64,000 bases of DNA. It comes from Hyphomicrobiales bacterium. Its GTDB lineage: Bacteria > Pseudomonadota > Alphaproteobacteria > Rhizobiales > Rhizobiaceae. The notes beneath the pieces are model-generated. The model was not told where the DNA came from, did not search any database, and saw nothing but the letters and a program-made list of their open reading frames with translations. Shown here piece by piece: positions 8,047 through 16,643 of this stretch. The translations under genes and the position numbers were made by a program. The stretch's first letter is position 1, and every line of letters starts with the position of its first letter. The stretch covers positions 1 through 64,000 of the forward strand of contig UCHD01000004.1 in the NCBI GenBank assembly GCA_900472175.1, given 5' to 3'.

Positions 8047-9456
8047 GTGCCAGCTCATGCATGGCGCGGGGACAAGGGGATCGCCGTGCGTATATTGAAG
8101 AGGCTTGTTGCCGACCGGGCGGGCAATTTCGCCATCATGGGGGCGATTGCGATCGTTCCAATTCTGGGTGCTGCCGGTATGGCGGTGGATTTCAGCCGCG
8201 CCATGGACCTCAAGGCGAGATTGCAGGACGCCGCCGATGCGGCCGTGCTCGGCTCGATCGCGGAACGATCCGCAGGCGTCACGCAGGCCGTCGGCATGAC
8301 CTCCAATGGTCCCGTGCCGCTCAGCGAGGCGGAAGCGCTGGCTTTTTTCAAAGCTCAATTCGAAGCCAATACGAGCTCCGTGAAAGAGGATGGTAGCGAG
8401 GGAGAGAAAAACGAGTCAGAGGATATGAAGCTTCAACTCGTCAAGGCTTCGGTTACCAAGAACGGCGCGGAGATCAACGCCAACCTGACCTATCAGGCAA
8501 CGGTGAAGACATCTTTCCTGCGGATCATCGGCAAGGACAGCATCGGCATTTCCGGAAGCGCCAATGCCGTCTTTCAGTCCCAATCCTTCATGGATTTCTA
8601 TATGCTGCTCGACAATACCCCATCGATGGGCGTCGCGGCGACCACGGCTGACATCGACAAGATGATTGCAGCGACGAAGAATGTCTCTGATGCCGGTTCC
8701 AGGAACTGCGCTTTCGCGTGTCACATCGTCTCGGAAAAAGGTGTTCCGGACGGGAATAGCAATTATGCCCTCGCCAAGAAGAAGGGCATCTCCATCCGTA
8801 TCGATGCGGTGGCAAAGGCGGTGAAGGAATTGACCAAAGAGGCCGACGATCAACGGAGCTACCCTGAGCAATATCGTATGGCGACCTATACGTTTGGTGA
8901 GACCGCAATGGATACCAAATTGCTCAAAGTGGCCGCTTTGACCAGCGATCTTTCCCAGGTGGATAAGACTGCGGATGGCATCAAATTGATGAGCATCCCA
9001 AGGCAGGGGTACAACAACGATCAGCAGACCGACTTTGATAATGCGCTGACAAAGATTGGGGAGGAAATCGGCACGCCGGGGAATGGTTTAACGGCTGCGA
9101 CCCCGGAGAAAATTGTGTTTCTCGTGTCCGACGGCGTCGGCGACAGCTACAAGCCGAAGGGGTGCACGGCGAAGTTGAGCGGCAGCCGCTGCCAGGAGCC
9201 GATTGACACGAAAAGTTGCGCTGCCTTGAAGACGAAGGGTATCAAGATCGCCGTGCTCTATACGACTTATCTGCCGCTTCCGAACAATAGCTGGTACAAC
9301 AGCTGGATTGCCCCATTCCAGCCGACGATCGGCACCAAGATGCAGGAATGCGCGTCTCCGGGCTTCTACTTCGAAGTGCCGCCGTCGCAAAATCTTGAGG
9401 GTGCCATGAAGACGCTCTTCAACAAGGTGGTTCATACACCGCGGCTGACGAGTTAA
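8047..9456 (+). CDS. TadE/TadG-like pilus-assembly protein with VWA domain
   Basis: Up to 469 residues. The N-terminus has the TadG signature: basic, then a hydrophobic helix (FAIMGAIAIVPILGAAGMAVDFSRAMDLKARLQDAADAAVL), which anchors the protein in the inner membrane with the rest in the periplasm. A von Willebrand factor A domain starts near residue 183 with MLLDNTPSMG, a MIDAS-like DxTxS motif; later parts include IVFLVSDGVGDS and several Cys. Starts are GTG at 8047 or, with a better AAGGGG site, GTG at 8086. TadG proteins belong to Flp/Tad pilus loci, but no cpa or tad genes are adjacent, so this is an orphan copy. The VWA suggests adhesion or scaffold assembly. The Thr in MIDAS differs from the usual DxSxS. 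Confidence 0.8.
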   Translation: MPAHAWRGDKGIAVRILKRLVADRAGNFAIMGAIAIVPILGAAGMAVDFSRAMDLKARLQDAADAAVLGSIAERSAGVTQAVGMTSNGPVPLSEAEALAFFKAQFEANTSSVKEDGSEGEKNESEDMKLQLVKASVTKNGAEINANLTYQATVKTSFLRIIGKDSIGISGSANAVFQSQSFMDFYMLLDNTPSMGVAATTADIDKMIAATKNVSDAGSRNCAFACHIVSEKGVPDGNSNYALAKKKGISIRIDAVAKAVKELTKEADDQRSYPEQYRMATYTFGETAMDTKLLKVAALTSDLSQVDKTADGIKLMSIPRQGYNNDQQTDFDNALTKIGEEIGTPGNGLTAATPEKIVFLVSDGVGDSYKPKGCTAKLSGSRCQEPIDTKSCAALKTKGIKIAVLYTTYLPLPNNSWYNSWIAPFQPTIGTKMQECASPGFYFEVPPSQNLEGAMKTLFNKVVHTPRLTS

Positions 9457-9491
9457 GCCACTTCAGCACGGATAGACGGCTTTCGAGCCGG

Positions 9492-9527
9492 AACGGCATG
9501 TGTCCAACCGGGGAAACATGCCGTTTT
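9492..9527 (+). terminator. Probable terminator after the TadG-like gene
   Basis: A 10-bp stem (AACGGCATGT at 9492-9501 with ACATGCCGTT at 9516-9525) encloses a 14-base loop and runs into TTTT. It begins 35 bases after the TadG stop codon. Confidence 0.65.
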
Positions 9528-9718
9528 GCCATGTTCCGGCGCTGGATCCGGCCACGGTTCGGTGCGTTTTTGCAGCGCAGCATCGCGACACTCTGTACAA
9601 TTGCACTCAAGCGCAGTATGAGGCGCGCATGTATTGGCTGGCGACGTGCCGGCCGCGGACTGTGCTTATCCTCATCGATCGAGGCTCGCATGACATCCGA
9701 ATTCCGAAAGATAAACAT

Positions 9719-11635
9719 ATGGTAGAGTTAGACGGCATCGCTCCGGCGATCGCTCAGGCATTGAGCAAGCGCGGTTATTCAGAGTTGACGCCGGTTCAGA
9801 AGGCCGTTTTGGGGCCTGAACTCGAAGGCAGGGACGCGCTGGTTTCGGCGCAGACCGGTTCGGGCAAGACTGTTGCCTTCGGTCTGGCGCTTGCCTCGAC
9901 GCTGCTCGAAGGCAAGGACCGCTTCGGCCAGCCCGGCGCGCCGTTGGCGCTCGCCGTCGCGCCGACCCGGGAACTCGCCTTGCAGGTCAAGCGCGAACTG
10001 GAATGGCTCTATGAACTCACCGGCGCAACCGTTGCTTCCTGTGTTGGCGGCATGGACATGCGCAGCGAACGGCGCGCGCTCGATCGCGGCGCCCATATCG
10101 TTGTCGGCACGCCCGGCCGTCTCTGCGATCACATCCGTCGCAGCGGCCTCGACATGTCGCGCCTGAAGGCTGTCGTTCTCGACGAAGCCGACGAAATGCT
10201 CGATCTCGGATTCCGCGAGGACCTCGAGTTCATCCTGGAAGCAGCACCGGCTGAACGCCGTACCTTGATGTTCTCTGCTACCGTGCCGCGCTCGATCGCC
10301 AATCTGGCCAAAAGCTACCAGCGTGATGCCGTGCGTATTTCGACGCAGGCCGAGCAGAAACAGCATCTTGATATTGAATACCGGGCGCTGACCGTTGCTC
10401 CGTCCGATCGCGAAAATGCCATCATCAACGTTCTGCGTTTTTATGAAGCGAAGAACGCACTGGTGTTCTGCTCGACTCGTGCCGCCGTCAATCATCTGAC
10501 CGCACGCTTCAACAATCGCGGTTTCTCGGTTGTCGCCATGTCCGGCGAGCTCAGCCAGAACGAGCGCACCCATGCGCTGCAGGCCATGCGCGACGGACGC
10601 GCCCGCGTCTGCATCGCCACCGACGTTGCCGCCCGTGGTATCGATCTGCCCGGCCTCGAGCTCGTGGTTCACGCGGACCTGCCGACCAACCCGGAAACCC
10701 TGCTACACCGGTCTGGCCGTACCGGCCGCGCCGGCCGCAAGGGTGTGAGCGCGTTGATCGTGCCGAACAGCGCGCGTCGCAAGGCTGAGCGCCTGTTGCG
10801 CGATGCCAATATCAATGCCGACTGGGCAAGGCCGCCATCGGCGGACGAGGTTAGCCGCCGTGACGACGAGCGCGTTCTGGCCGATCCGGCGCTCACCGAT
10901 CCGGTCACGCCCGATGAGGCCGATTTCATCCGCGAACTTTTGGAAAAGCATGGTGCCGAACAGGTCGCCGCCGCTTTCCTGCGGCAGGCGCGTGCTGGCC
11001 GTTCAGCGCCTGAAGACCTGATGGACACGCCGAACTACACACCATCCGGTGATCGTGGTGATCGTCCGGATCGCGGCGAGCCGCGGGCACCGCGTGGCGA
11101 TTTCGGCGATAGCGTCTGGTTTTCGCTGTCGGCCGGCCGAAAGCAGAATGTCGAGCCGCGCTGGCTGATTCCGATGCTCTGCCGCATCGGCAAGATCACC
11201 AAGCAGGAAATCGGCGCCATCAAGATGCAGACCGAAGAAACCTATGTCGAGATAACCCGCGAGTGGGTGGACCGTTTCGTCGAGGCGATCGGTCCGAAGC
11301 GGGCGCTCGAAAAGGGCATTACCGTAACGCAGCTCGATGGCGCGCCGGACCTCTCCGGCCCGCGTGGTGGATTTGCAGGCAAGAAGCCTTATCCGGCCAA
11401 GAACGACTGGAAGGGTGAAGGCAAGCCGAAGCGCAAGTTCGAAGGCAAGCCTGACTATGCCGGCGCTGACAATCGCGGGTCCGAGAAAACTGACAGCAAG
11501 CCCTGGACGAAGAAGGCCGGCAAGCCGGGCTTCGACAAGCCGAAGTTTGATAAACCGAAATTTGACAAGCCTAAGTTTGACAAATCCGGAACCGAAGGCG
11601 CCAAGCGCAAGCCGCACAAGAACAAGGCCAACTGA
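9719..11635 (+). CDS. DEAD-box RNA helicase with DbpA-like RNA-binding tail
   Basis: A 638-residue cytoplasmic ATP-dependent RNA helicase. I place the start at the ATG at 9719 (MVELDGIAPAIAQALSKRGY), because family members begin just before the Q motif (GYSELTPVQ); the upstream open frame overlaps a terminator and has no homology. Motifs in order: AQTGSGKT (I), PTRELA (Ia), VLDEADEMLDLGF (II, DEAD), SAT (III), ARGIDLPGLE (V) and HRSGRTGRAG (VI). Residues ~460-545 resemble the DbpA RNA-binding domain (VWFSLSAGRKQNVEPRWLIPM). The tail is Lys/Gly-rich with four KPKFDKP-type repeats, an RNA-binding extension common in rhizobial homologues. A role in ribosome assembly or cold adaptation is inference. 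Confidence 0.9.
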   Translation: MVELDGIAPAIAQALSKRGYSELTPVQKAVLGPELEGRDALVSAQTGSGKTVAFGLALASTLLEGKDRFGQPGAPLALAVAPTRELALQVKRELEWLYELTGATVASCVGGMDMRSERRALDRGAHIVVGTPGRLCDHIRRSGLDMSRLKAVVLDEADEMLDLGFREDLEFILEAAPAERRTLMFSATVPRSIANLAKSYQRDAVRISTQAEQKQHLDIEYRALTVAPSDRENAIINVLRFYEAKNALVFCSTRAAVNHLTARFNNRGFSVVAMSGELSQNERTHALQAMRDGRARVCIATDVAARGIDLPGLELVVHADLPTNPETLLHRSGRTGRAGRKGVSALIVPNSARRKAERLLRDANINADWARPPSADEVSRRDDERVLADPALTDPVTPDEADFIRELLEKHGAEQVAAAFLRQARAGRSAPEDLMDTPNYTPSGDRGDRPDRGEPRAPRGDFGDSVWFSLSAGRKQNVEPRWLIPMLCRIGKITKQEIGAIKMQTEETYVEITREWVDRFVEAIGPKRALEKGITVTQLDGAPDLSGPRGGFAGKKPYPAKNDWKGEGKPKRKFEGKPDYAGADNRGSEKTDSKPWTKKAGKPGFDKPKFDKPKFDKPKFDKSGTEGAKRKPHKNKAN

Positions 11636-11684
11636 GGCTGAGTGCTGGCTGATATTTAGAGTGGCTTGCCACGTGTAACGGTTG

Positions 11685-11795
11685 CCCTTCACCCTAACCC
11701 TCTCCCCGCTTACGGGGAGAGGGGACTACGGAATTTGCTGCACATTCCTTCGCCCCGTTTACGGGGAGAAGGTGCCCGAAGGGCGGATGAGGGGC
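11685..11795. repeat. RIME-like intergenic palindromic repeat, copy 1
   Basis: Two hairpins, CTCTCCCCGcttaCGGGGAGAG and TTCGCCCCGtttaCGGGGAGAA, flank a short spacer. The edges read CCCTTCACCCTAACC and GGGCGGATGAGGGG. This is the mosaic layout of the Rhizobium intergenic elements and it sits between the helicase gene and pcaB. Confidence 0.8.
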
Positions 11796-11834
11796 CTTGG
11801 CCGCAGACTCTGCCGATGAGCCTTGCTTATGTCT

Positions 11835-12878
11835 TCAGCTGCCAAGTCGCTCGATTTGACTGGCGAGTGTTTGCGCAAGCCGCGTGCTAGCGCCGCAGGC
11901 GATCACCATTTGCGGCAGGATCATCCATTCCAGTGTCCAGGCCGCCCCCGAGCGTTCTTGTTCATGCACCATCGATTGATGGATGGCAGAGAGCTGCACC
12001 GCGTTGAAGCGGGCGAGCGACACCAGTGTTTCGGCGGCGACCGGGTTTTGCTTGTGCGGCATGGCCGAGGAGCCGCCGCCACCGGACAGTGCGATTTCGT
12101 CACCGGCTTGAGCGAGCAGGGCGATATCCAAGCCGAGTTTTCCAAGGCTACCTGAGATCAATGACAGGAGATGAGCGAGATCGGCGATAACCGCGCGCTG
12201 GCTCTGCCATTGTGGGTGGCTGGAAAGGCCGAGGTTTTTGGCCAGCGCAGCCCGAACGGCATCAGCTTTGTCGCCCAGTTTTTCAAGGGTACCGGCTGCG
12301 CCACCAAATTGGAGTGGGAATGCCATTTCGTCCAGCCTGTCGCGATAATCGGCAAGTGGCGATGACCACGCGGAGAGGCGATCGGCGACGGTGATCGGGA
12401 TCGCCGCTTGCATCCGGGTATGGGCCATCAGCCGATTGGAGCCGAACCGGTGGCTAAGATCGTCGAAAAGGGCCAGCAAGGTGATGAGGCGGCTGGACAG
12501 GATGATGCTGGCGGCCTTGAGCCGCAGCATCAGGCTGGTGTCGATGACATCCTGGCTGGTGGCGCCGAAATGCACTTTTTCGGCCATTTCACCGCCGGTC
12601 GCCTTGCGCAATTGCCGGATAAGTTCCGGGATCACCACGCCATCGGTGGCGACCGCGTGGCGCAGGGCAAGGACATCGGGCTGGAATGTGGCGCAGGTTT
12701 CGGCGATGCGCGCCGCTGTTTCTTTGGAAACGATCCCGTGTTCGGTTTGCGCCTGCGCCAGGGCTGCCTCGAAAGACAACATGGCACGGATATCTGCCTC
12801 GGCCGAAAAGAAGGCGGAGATTTCCTCATCGCCGAGAAGGCCCGAGAGATAGGGATGGTCGAAAGGCGAGGCGGTCAT
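11835..12878 (-). CDS. pcaB: 3-carboxy-cis,cis-muconate cycloisomerase
   Basis: A 347-residue member of the fumarase/aspartase superfamily. It carries out the second ring-cleavage-pathway step, turning 3-carboxy-cis,cis-muconate into 4-carboxymuconolactone. The superfamily signature GGGGSSAMPHKQNP is present at about residues 262-275, as are the early AEKVHFGATSQDVIDT and the HTRMQAAIPI segments. It is shorter than many Gram-negative PcaB proteins (~450 residues) but matches the short rhizobial form. It is the last gene of the pcaDCHGB operon, 18 bases after pcaG, and a RIME-like repeat follows. Assignment is backed by both motif and operon context. Confidence 0.93.
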   Translation of the reverse strand: MTASPFDHPYLSGLLGDEEISAFFSAEADIRAMLSFEAALAQAQTEHGIVSKETAARIAETCATFQPDVLALRHAVATDGVVIPELIRQLRKATGGEMAEKVHFGATSQDVIDTSLMLRLKAASIILSSRLITLLALFDDLSHRFGSNRLMAHTRMQAAIPITVADRLSAWSSPLADYRDRLDEMAFPLQFGGAAGTLEKLGDKADAVRAALAKNLGLSSHPQWQSQRAVIADLAHLLSLISGSLGKLGLDIALLAQAGDEIALSGGGGSSAMPHKQNPVAAETLVSLARFNAVQLSAIHQSMVHEQERSGAAWTLEWMILPQMVIACGASTRLAQTLASQIERLGS

Positions 12879-12896
12879 ATCGGGTCCTGGTGCCAG

Positions 12897-13511
12897 CTAG
12901 ATGTCGAGGAACACAGTTTCCTTCTCACCCTGCAAATGGATGTCGAAAGTATAGACCGATCCGTCGCGCGGCGCGACCAGGGTTGCGACGCGGTGGCGGT
13001 GTTCGATGCGGGCAAGCAGCGGGTCTTCGGCGTTGGCTTGCTGCTCGTCGCCAAAGTACATGCGGGTGTGCAGGCCGATATTGATGCCACGGGCGACGAT
13101 CCAGACGGTGATGTGCGGCGCCATCCTGCTGCCGTCCTTGTAGGGTGCGCGGCCGGGCTTGATGGTCTCGAACGTGAAGACGCCGTCTTCCGCCCCGGTC
13201 GGACAGCGGCCCCAACCGGTGAAATTGGGGTCGGCGGTGCCGCGCAGTTCCGAGGGGCTGTTGTAGAGACCGGCGGCATCGGCCTGCCAGATTTCGACGA
13301 GCGCATCCTTCAACGGCACACCGGCACCGTCGATAACGCGGCCGCGCACGATGATGCGTTCGCCGAGCGTCTTGTCGTTGACCATGGTGGTGCCGAGATC
13401 GGTTTCGTAGACCCCGGTGATACCGGCAAAGTTCGGTGTACAGCCGATATGGACATAGGGACCGGCGGTCTGCGACGGCGATTCCTTCAGGTAGCCGAGA
13501 TCCTGAACCAT
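12897..13511 (-). CDS. pcaG: Protocatechuate 3,4-dioxygenase alpha subunit
   Basis: A 204-residue intradiol dioxygenase subunit, homologous to PcaH but without the full iron ligand set. Visible core: SPSQTAGPYVHIG near the start, GRVIDGAGVPLKDALVEIWQADAAG, then FTFETIKPGRAPYKDGSRMAPHITVWIVARG. With PcaH it opens the protocatechuate ring between C3 and C4 to give 3-carboxy-cis,cis-muconate. Its start codon shares one base with the pcaH stop (TGATG), so the two subunits are translationally coupled. The order H-G-B is as in other rhizobia. Confidence 0.94.
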   Translation of the reverse strand: MVQDLGYLKESPSQTAGPYVHIGCTPNFAGITGVYETDLGTTMVNDKTLGERIIVRGRVIDGAGVPLKDALVEIWQADAAGLYNSPSELRGTADPNFTGWGRCPTGAEDGVFTFETIKPGRAPYKDGSRMAPHITVWIVARGINIGLHTRMYFGDEQQANAEDPLLARIEHRHRVATLVAPRDGSVYTFDIHLQGEKETVFLDI

Positions 13512-14260
13512 CAGTTGCCCTCCATCCGGTTTTCAAACAGTGTCGAACGGCGGCCGCGCAGGACGATGTCGAACTTGTAGGCGCGTGCATCCATCGGGAT
13601 GGTATTGGCCCAGTCGAGCGGGGCGATCAGCTGTTCGATGGCACTTTTGTCCGGAATGGTAGTGACGATCGGACACTTCCAGATCATCGGGTCGCCTTCG
13701 AAATACATCTGAGTAATCAGGCGCTGGGCAAAGCCGTGGCCGAAGATCGAGAAATGGATATGGGCCGGACGCCAGTCGTTGACGCCGTTCGGCCAGGGGT
13801 AGGCACCGGGCCGGATGGTGCGGAACCGGTAGCTGCCGTCCTCGTCCGTGATGGTGCGGCCGCAGCCGCCGAAATTCGGGTCGAGCGCGGCAAGATAGCT
13901 TTCCTTCTTGTGGCGGTAGCGCCCGCCGGCATTGGCCTGCCAGAATTCGAGCAGTGCGCCGGGTACCGGCTTGCCGCGTTCATCGAGCACGCGGCCATGG
14001 ACGATGATGCGTTCGCCGATGGCGCTTTCACCCGGCTTGGCAAAATTGTGGATGAGGTCGTTATCAAGTTCACCAAGCAGGGAGTGGCCGAACACGGGGC
14101 CGGTGATTTCGGAAATCGTGCCGTCGAGCGACAGCAGCGCCTTTTGTGGCGAGCGCAGCACCGACGTCTTGTAGCCGGGCGTCAGCGCCGGAGCGTGCCA
14201 GGCGCGGTCGCGCTGGAAGAAGGCGCCGGTCTCAGGTTTTTTGTTGGAAAGATCAGACAT
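13511..14260 (-). CDS. pcaH: Protocatechuate 3,4-dioxygenase beta subunit (iron-binding)
   Basis: A 249-residue catalytic subunit. The non-heme Fe(III) ligands expected for intradiol dioxygenases can be read: Tyr115 (GGRYRHK), Tyr154 (PGAYPWPN) and His167/His169 (RPAHIHFS). The N-terminal [25 protein letters not shown] is typical of PcaH. It acts with PcaG as an (alpha beta)n complex in the cytoplasm. The gene lies 9 bases after pcaC and overlaps pcaG by one base. All key residues are intact, so an active enzyme is expected. Confidence 0.95.
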   Translation of the reverse strand: MSDLSNKKPETGAFFQRDRAWHAPALTPGYKTSVLRSPQKALLSLDGTISEITGPVFGHSLLGELDNDLIHNFAKPGESAIGERIIVHGRVLDERGKPVPGALLEFWQANAGGRYRHKKESYLAALDPNFGGCGRTITDEDGSYRFRTIRPGAYPWPNGVNDWRPAHIHFSIFGHGFAQRLITQMYFEGDPMIWKCPIVTTIPDKSAIEQLIAPLDWANTIPMDARAYKFDIVLRGRRSTLFENRMEGN

Positions 14261-14269
14261 CGTCCTGCC

Positions 14270-14674
14270 TCATACCGCCTGTCCGGCGTCCATCTGTTCG
14301 AAAACCTGCTTGGCGATCTTGATGGCGCGGTTGGCTGCGGGAACGCCGGCGTAGATCGCCACATGCAACAGCGCTTCGCCGATATCCTCGCGGCTGGCGC
14401 CGGTATTGGCGGTGGCACGTACATGCATCGCCACTTCCTCGTCATGACCAAGGGCGGCGAGCAGGGCGATGGTGACCATCGAACGCTCGCGTTTCGTCCA
14501 GGTTGACCGGGACCAAACGTTGCCCCAGGCGGCTTCGGTGATCAGTTCCTGAAACGGCTGGTCGAAATCGGTGGTCGTGGACTGCGCCCGGTCGACGTGA
14601 CTATCGCCCAGCACGGCGCGGCGGGTGGCAAGACCCTGGCGGTAACGTTCGGTTGGCGCGGTGGCGTCACTCAT
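14270..14674 (-). CDS. pcaC: 4-carboxymuconolactone decarboxylase
   Basis: A 134-residue single-domain member of the CMD/AhpD-like family. It decarboxylates gamma-carboxymuconolactone to 3-oxoadipate enol-lactone. Key stretches: RRAVLGDSHVDRAQ, FQELITEAAWGNVWSR, RSMVTIALLAALGHDEEVAMHVRATANTGASREDIGEALLHVAIYAGVPAANRAIKIA, with the conserved His and Glu pattern of PcaC (there is no CxxC, so it is not a peroxidase-type AhpD). Its start overlaps the pcaD end by 8 bases. It stands alone rather than fused to PcaD as in the actinobacterial pcaL form. Confidence 0.94.
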   Translation of the reverse strand: MSDATAPTERYRQGLATRRAVLGDSHVDRAQSTTTDFDQPFQELITEAAWGNVWSRSTWTKRERSMVTIALLAALGHDEEVAMHVRATANTGASREDIGEALLHVAIYAGVPAANRAIKIAKQVFEQMDAGQAV

Positions 14675-15479
14675 GGGCGTGTTCTCCAGGCGGGATGGTG
14701 TCGATGAAGGCGCGCAGCACGGCGGTCAGCATTTCCGGCTGTTCGACGCAAGGGATATGGCCTGCATCCTTGATGACCTCGTAGCGGGCACCGGGGATCA
14801 GTTTTGCAGTCGACAGGACAACATCGGGCGGTGTCGAGCCATCCTGATCGCCGACGATGCAGATCGTCGGAACAGCGATGCGCTTGGCTGCTTCGGTGAA
14901 ATCCGCATCGCGGATTGCCGCACAGGTGCCGGCATAACCCGCCACCGGCTGACGGATCAGCATGTTGCGATAGCCGTGCAGCGCGTTGTTTTCCGGGCGC
15001 CGGAAGCCGGGCGTGAACCAGCGCTCGAGAATGCTGTCGGTAATGCTGGCGATGCCGTTCTCTTCGATGGCGGCGATGCGGGTGTTCCAGATCTCGGCCG
15101 TGCCGATCCTGTGGGCGGTGTCGCAGAGTGCCAGCGCCCGTACGAGATCCGGCCGGGCGGCATAGAGGCCCTGCGCAATCAGGCCGCCGACCGAGAGGCC
15201 GCAAATGACAGCCTGCTTGACGGCGAGCAGATCGAGCAGCCCTGCGAGATCGGCAACGTGCAGGTCCATCGAATAGGGCATGTCGCCGACATCCGAGAGG
15301 CCATGGCCGCGCTTGTCATAGAGAACCATGGCAAAGTCACCCGCGAAACGCACGATCACGTCGCGCCAGATGCGAAAATCCGTGCCGAGCGAATTGGCAA
15401 AGACCAGCACCGGTTTGTCATTGGCAGCACCAATGATCTGATAGTGAAGCGTGACGTCGTTGATGCGGGCAAACTGCAC
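14667..15479 (-). CDS. pcaD: 3-oxoadipate enol-lactonase
   Basis: A 270-residue alpha/beta hydrolase that opens 3-oxoadipate enol-lactone to 3-oxoadipate. The catalytic triad can be read: nucleophile Ser96 in CGLSVGG, Asp in VGDQDGSTPP, and His in KDAGHIPCVEQP. It is the first gene of pcaDCHGB, transcribed away from pcaQ, with AGGAGAATTTCC directly ahead of the ATG. The later steps (pcaIJ, pcaF) are not in this window and must be elsewhere. Expression is expected to depend on PcaQ through the operator at 15549-15564. Confidence 0.93.
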   Translation of the reverse strand: MQFARINDVTLHYQIIGAANDKPVLVFANSLGTDFRIWRDVIVRFAGDFAMVLYDKRGHGLSDVGDMPYSMDLHVADLAGLLDLLAVKQAVICGLSVGGLIAQGLYAARPDLVRALALCDTAHRIGTAEIWNTRIAAIEENGIASITDSILERWFTPGFRRPENNALHGYRNMLIRQPVAGYAGTCAAIRDADFTEAAKRIAVPTICIVGDQDGSTPPDVVLSTAKLIPGARYEVIKDAGHIPCVEQPEMLTAVLRAFIDTIPPGEHAHE

Positions 15480-15548
15480 GGAAATTCTCCTCGGAAACAG
15501 ATTGGAACTTTAATTTGGTTCGGTAAAATGACATTTTATTGCCTATCA

Positions 15549-15564
15549 TTAACTCTCAGGTTAT
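15549..15564 (-). promoter_or_regulatory. PcaQ operator
   Basis: Read on the minus strand this is ATAACC-TGAG-AGTTAA, one base off the ATAACC-N4-GGTTAA dyad described for PcaQ in Sinorhizobium meliloti. It lies 9 bases before the pcaQ ATG and about 70 bases before pcaD, in the divergent promoter region, so it can serve both activation of pcaD and autoregulation. Confidence 0.82.
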
Positions 15565-15572
15565 GAGTTGTC

Positions 15573-16502
15573 ATGATCGACGCCCGTGTGAAATTCCGCC
15601 ATTTGCAGACCTTTGTCGAGGTTGCCCGCCAGAAGAGCGTGATGAAGGCGGCCGATCTTCTGCATGTCAGCCAACCGGCGGTGACCAAGACCATCCGTGA
15701 GCTGGAAGAGGTTCTGGGGGTTGCCGTGTTCGAGCGGGATGGGCGCGGGATCAAGATTACCCGTTACGGCGAGGCCTTCCTGCGGCATGCAGGCGCGGCG
15801 CTGACGGCGTTGCGGCAAGGGCTGGATTCCGTTTCACAGGAACGCTCGGGCGATGGCCCCCCGGTCAGGATCGGTGCGCTTCCAACTGTCTCGACGCGGA
15901 TCATGCCACGGGCGATGGCGAATTTCCTCAACGAGGAAACCGGCAGCCGGATCAAGATCGTCACCGGCGAAAATGCTGTGTTGCTGGGACAGTTGCGGGT
16001 CGGTGACCTCGATCTGGTCGTTGGGCGGCTTGCAGCGCCTGAGCAGATGGCCGGGTTTTCGTTCGAGCACCTCTATTCCGAGCAGGTTGTTTTCGTCGTG
16101 CGCAGCGGCCACCCGCTGCTGTCGGCCAAACAGTCGGTGTTTGATAATCTCGGCGTCTATCCGGTGCTGATGCCGACGCGCGCCTCAATCATCCGGCCGT
16201 TTGTCGAGCGGTTCCTGATCGCCAACGGTATCGCCAGCCTGCCCAACCAGATCGAAACCGTCTCGGATTCCTTCGGACGGGCTTTCGTGCGGGCAAGCGA
16301 TGCGATCTGGATTATCTCGACCGGCGTGGTGGCCGGTGATATCGAGGACGGGATGCTGGCGGCACTGCCGATCGATACCAGCGAGACAAAGGGGCCGGTC
16401 GGCCTGACGATGCGAGCCAACGCCATCCCTTCGATGCCGCTTTCGATCCTGATGCAGACGATCCGGGAGGCCGCGGCGGAGGTTTCTGCGGGCGCGCGCT
16501 GA
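15573..16502 (+). CDS. pcaQ: LysR-type activator of the pca operon
   Basis: A 309-residue LysR-type regulator. An N-terminal helix-turn-helix occupies residues 5-65 (FRHLQTFVEVARQKSVMKAADLLHVSQPAVTKTIRELEEVLGV); the effector-binding domain follows (VRIGALPTVSTRIMPRAMANFL ...). It is divergent from pcaD with 93 bases between, and the PcaQ dyad lies in that gap. PcaQ of rhizobia responds to beta-carboxymuconate and activates pcaDCHGB. The context makes the assignment safe, although LysR sequences alone would not name it. Confidence 0.92.
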   Translation: MIDARVKFRHLQTFVEVARQKSVMKAADLLHVSQPAVTKTIRELEEVLGVAVFERDGRGIKITRYGEAFLRHAGAALTALRQGLDSVSQERSGDGPPVRIGALPTVSTRIMPRAMANFLNEETGSRIKIVTGENAVLLGQLRVGDLDLVVGRLAAPEQMAGFSFEHLYSEQVVFVVRSGHPLLSAKQSVFDNLGVYPVLMPTRASIIRPFVERFLIANGIASLPNQIETVSDSFGRAFVRASDAIWIISTGVVAGDIEDGMLAALPIDTSETKGPVGLTMRANAIPSMPLSILMQTIREAAAEVSAGAR

Positions 16503-16643
16503 TCGGCCGCGCGGCCGGTAGGTTTGCACATTAAAATCCGGTGCCGCGCCGTTGTTTTCCTGTACGATAATGCCACCCGCTGATATCGTGGCTTCAACTC
16601 CAAGTTTTGGTTTTCGTTGGTCTATTCGGGGTAGAGGCAAAGC

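Noticed and set aside
9500-9718. N-terminal extension of the DEAD-box helicase
   Set aside because: The extension starts inside a hairpin terminator, has no homology, and the Q motif sits at the normal distance from the ATG at 9719.
11520-11600. Tandem repeats near the helicase gene end as a non-coding repeat array
   Set aside because: They are in frame and encode KPKFDKP units of the basic helicase tail; the period is set by the protein repeat.
11685-11795. CTCTCCCCG hairpin repeats as a CRISPR array
   Set aside because: The copies are dispersed across the window, are palindromic mosaics with no regular spacers, and have no cas genes near.
12408-14506. Long plus-strand frames across pcaB, pcaG and pcaH
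   Set aside because: They run opposite to an intact, ordered pca operon with readable iron ligands and active-site motifs; no domain matches.
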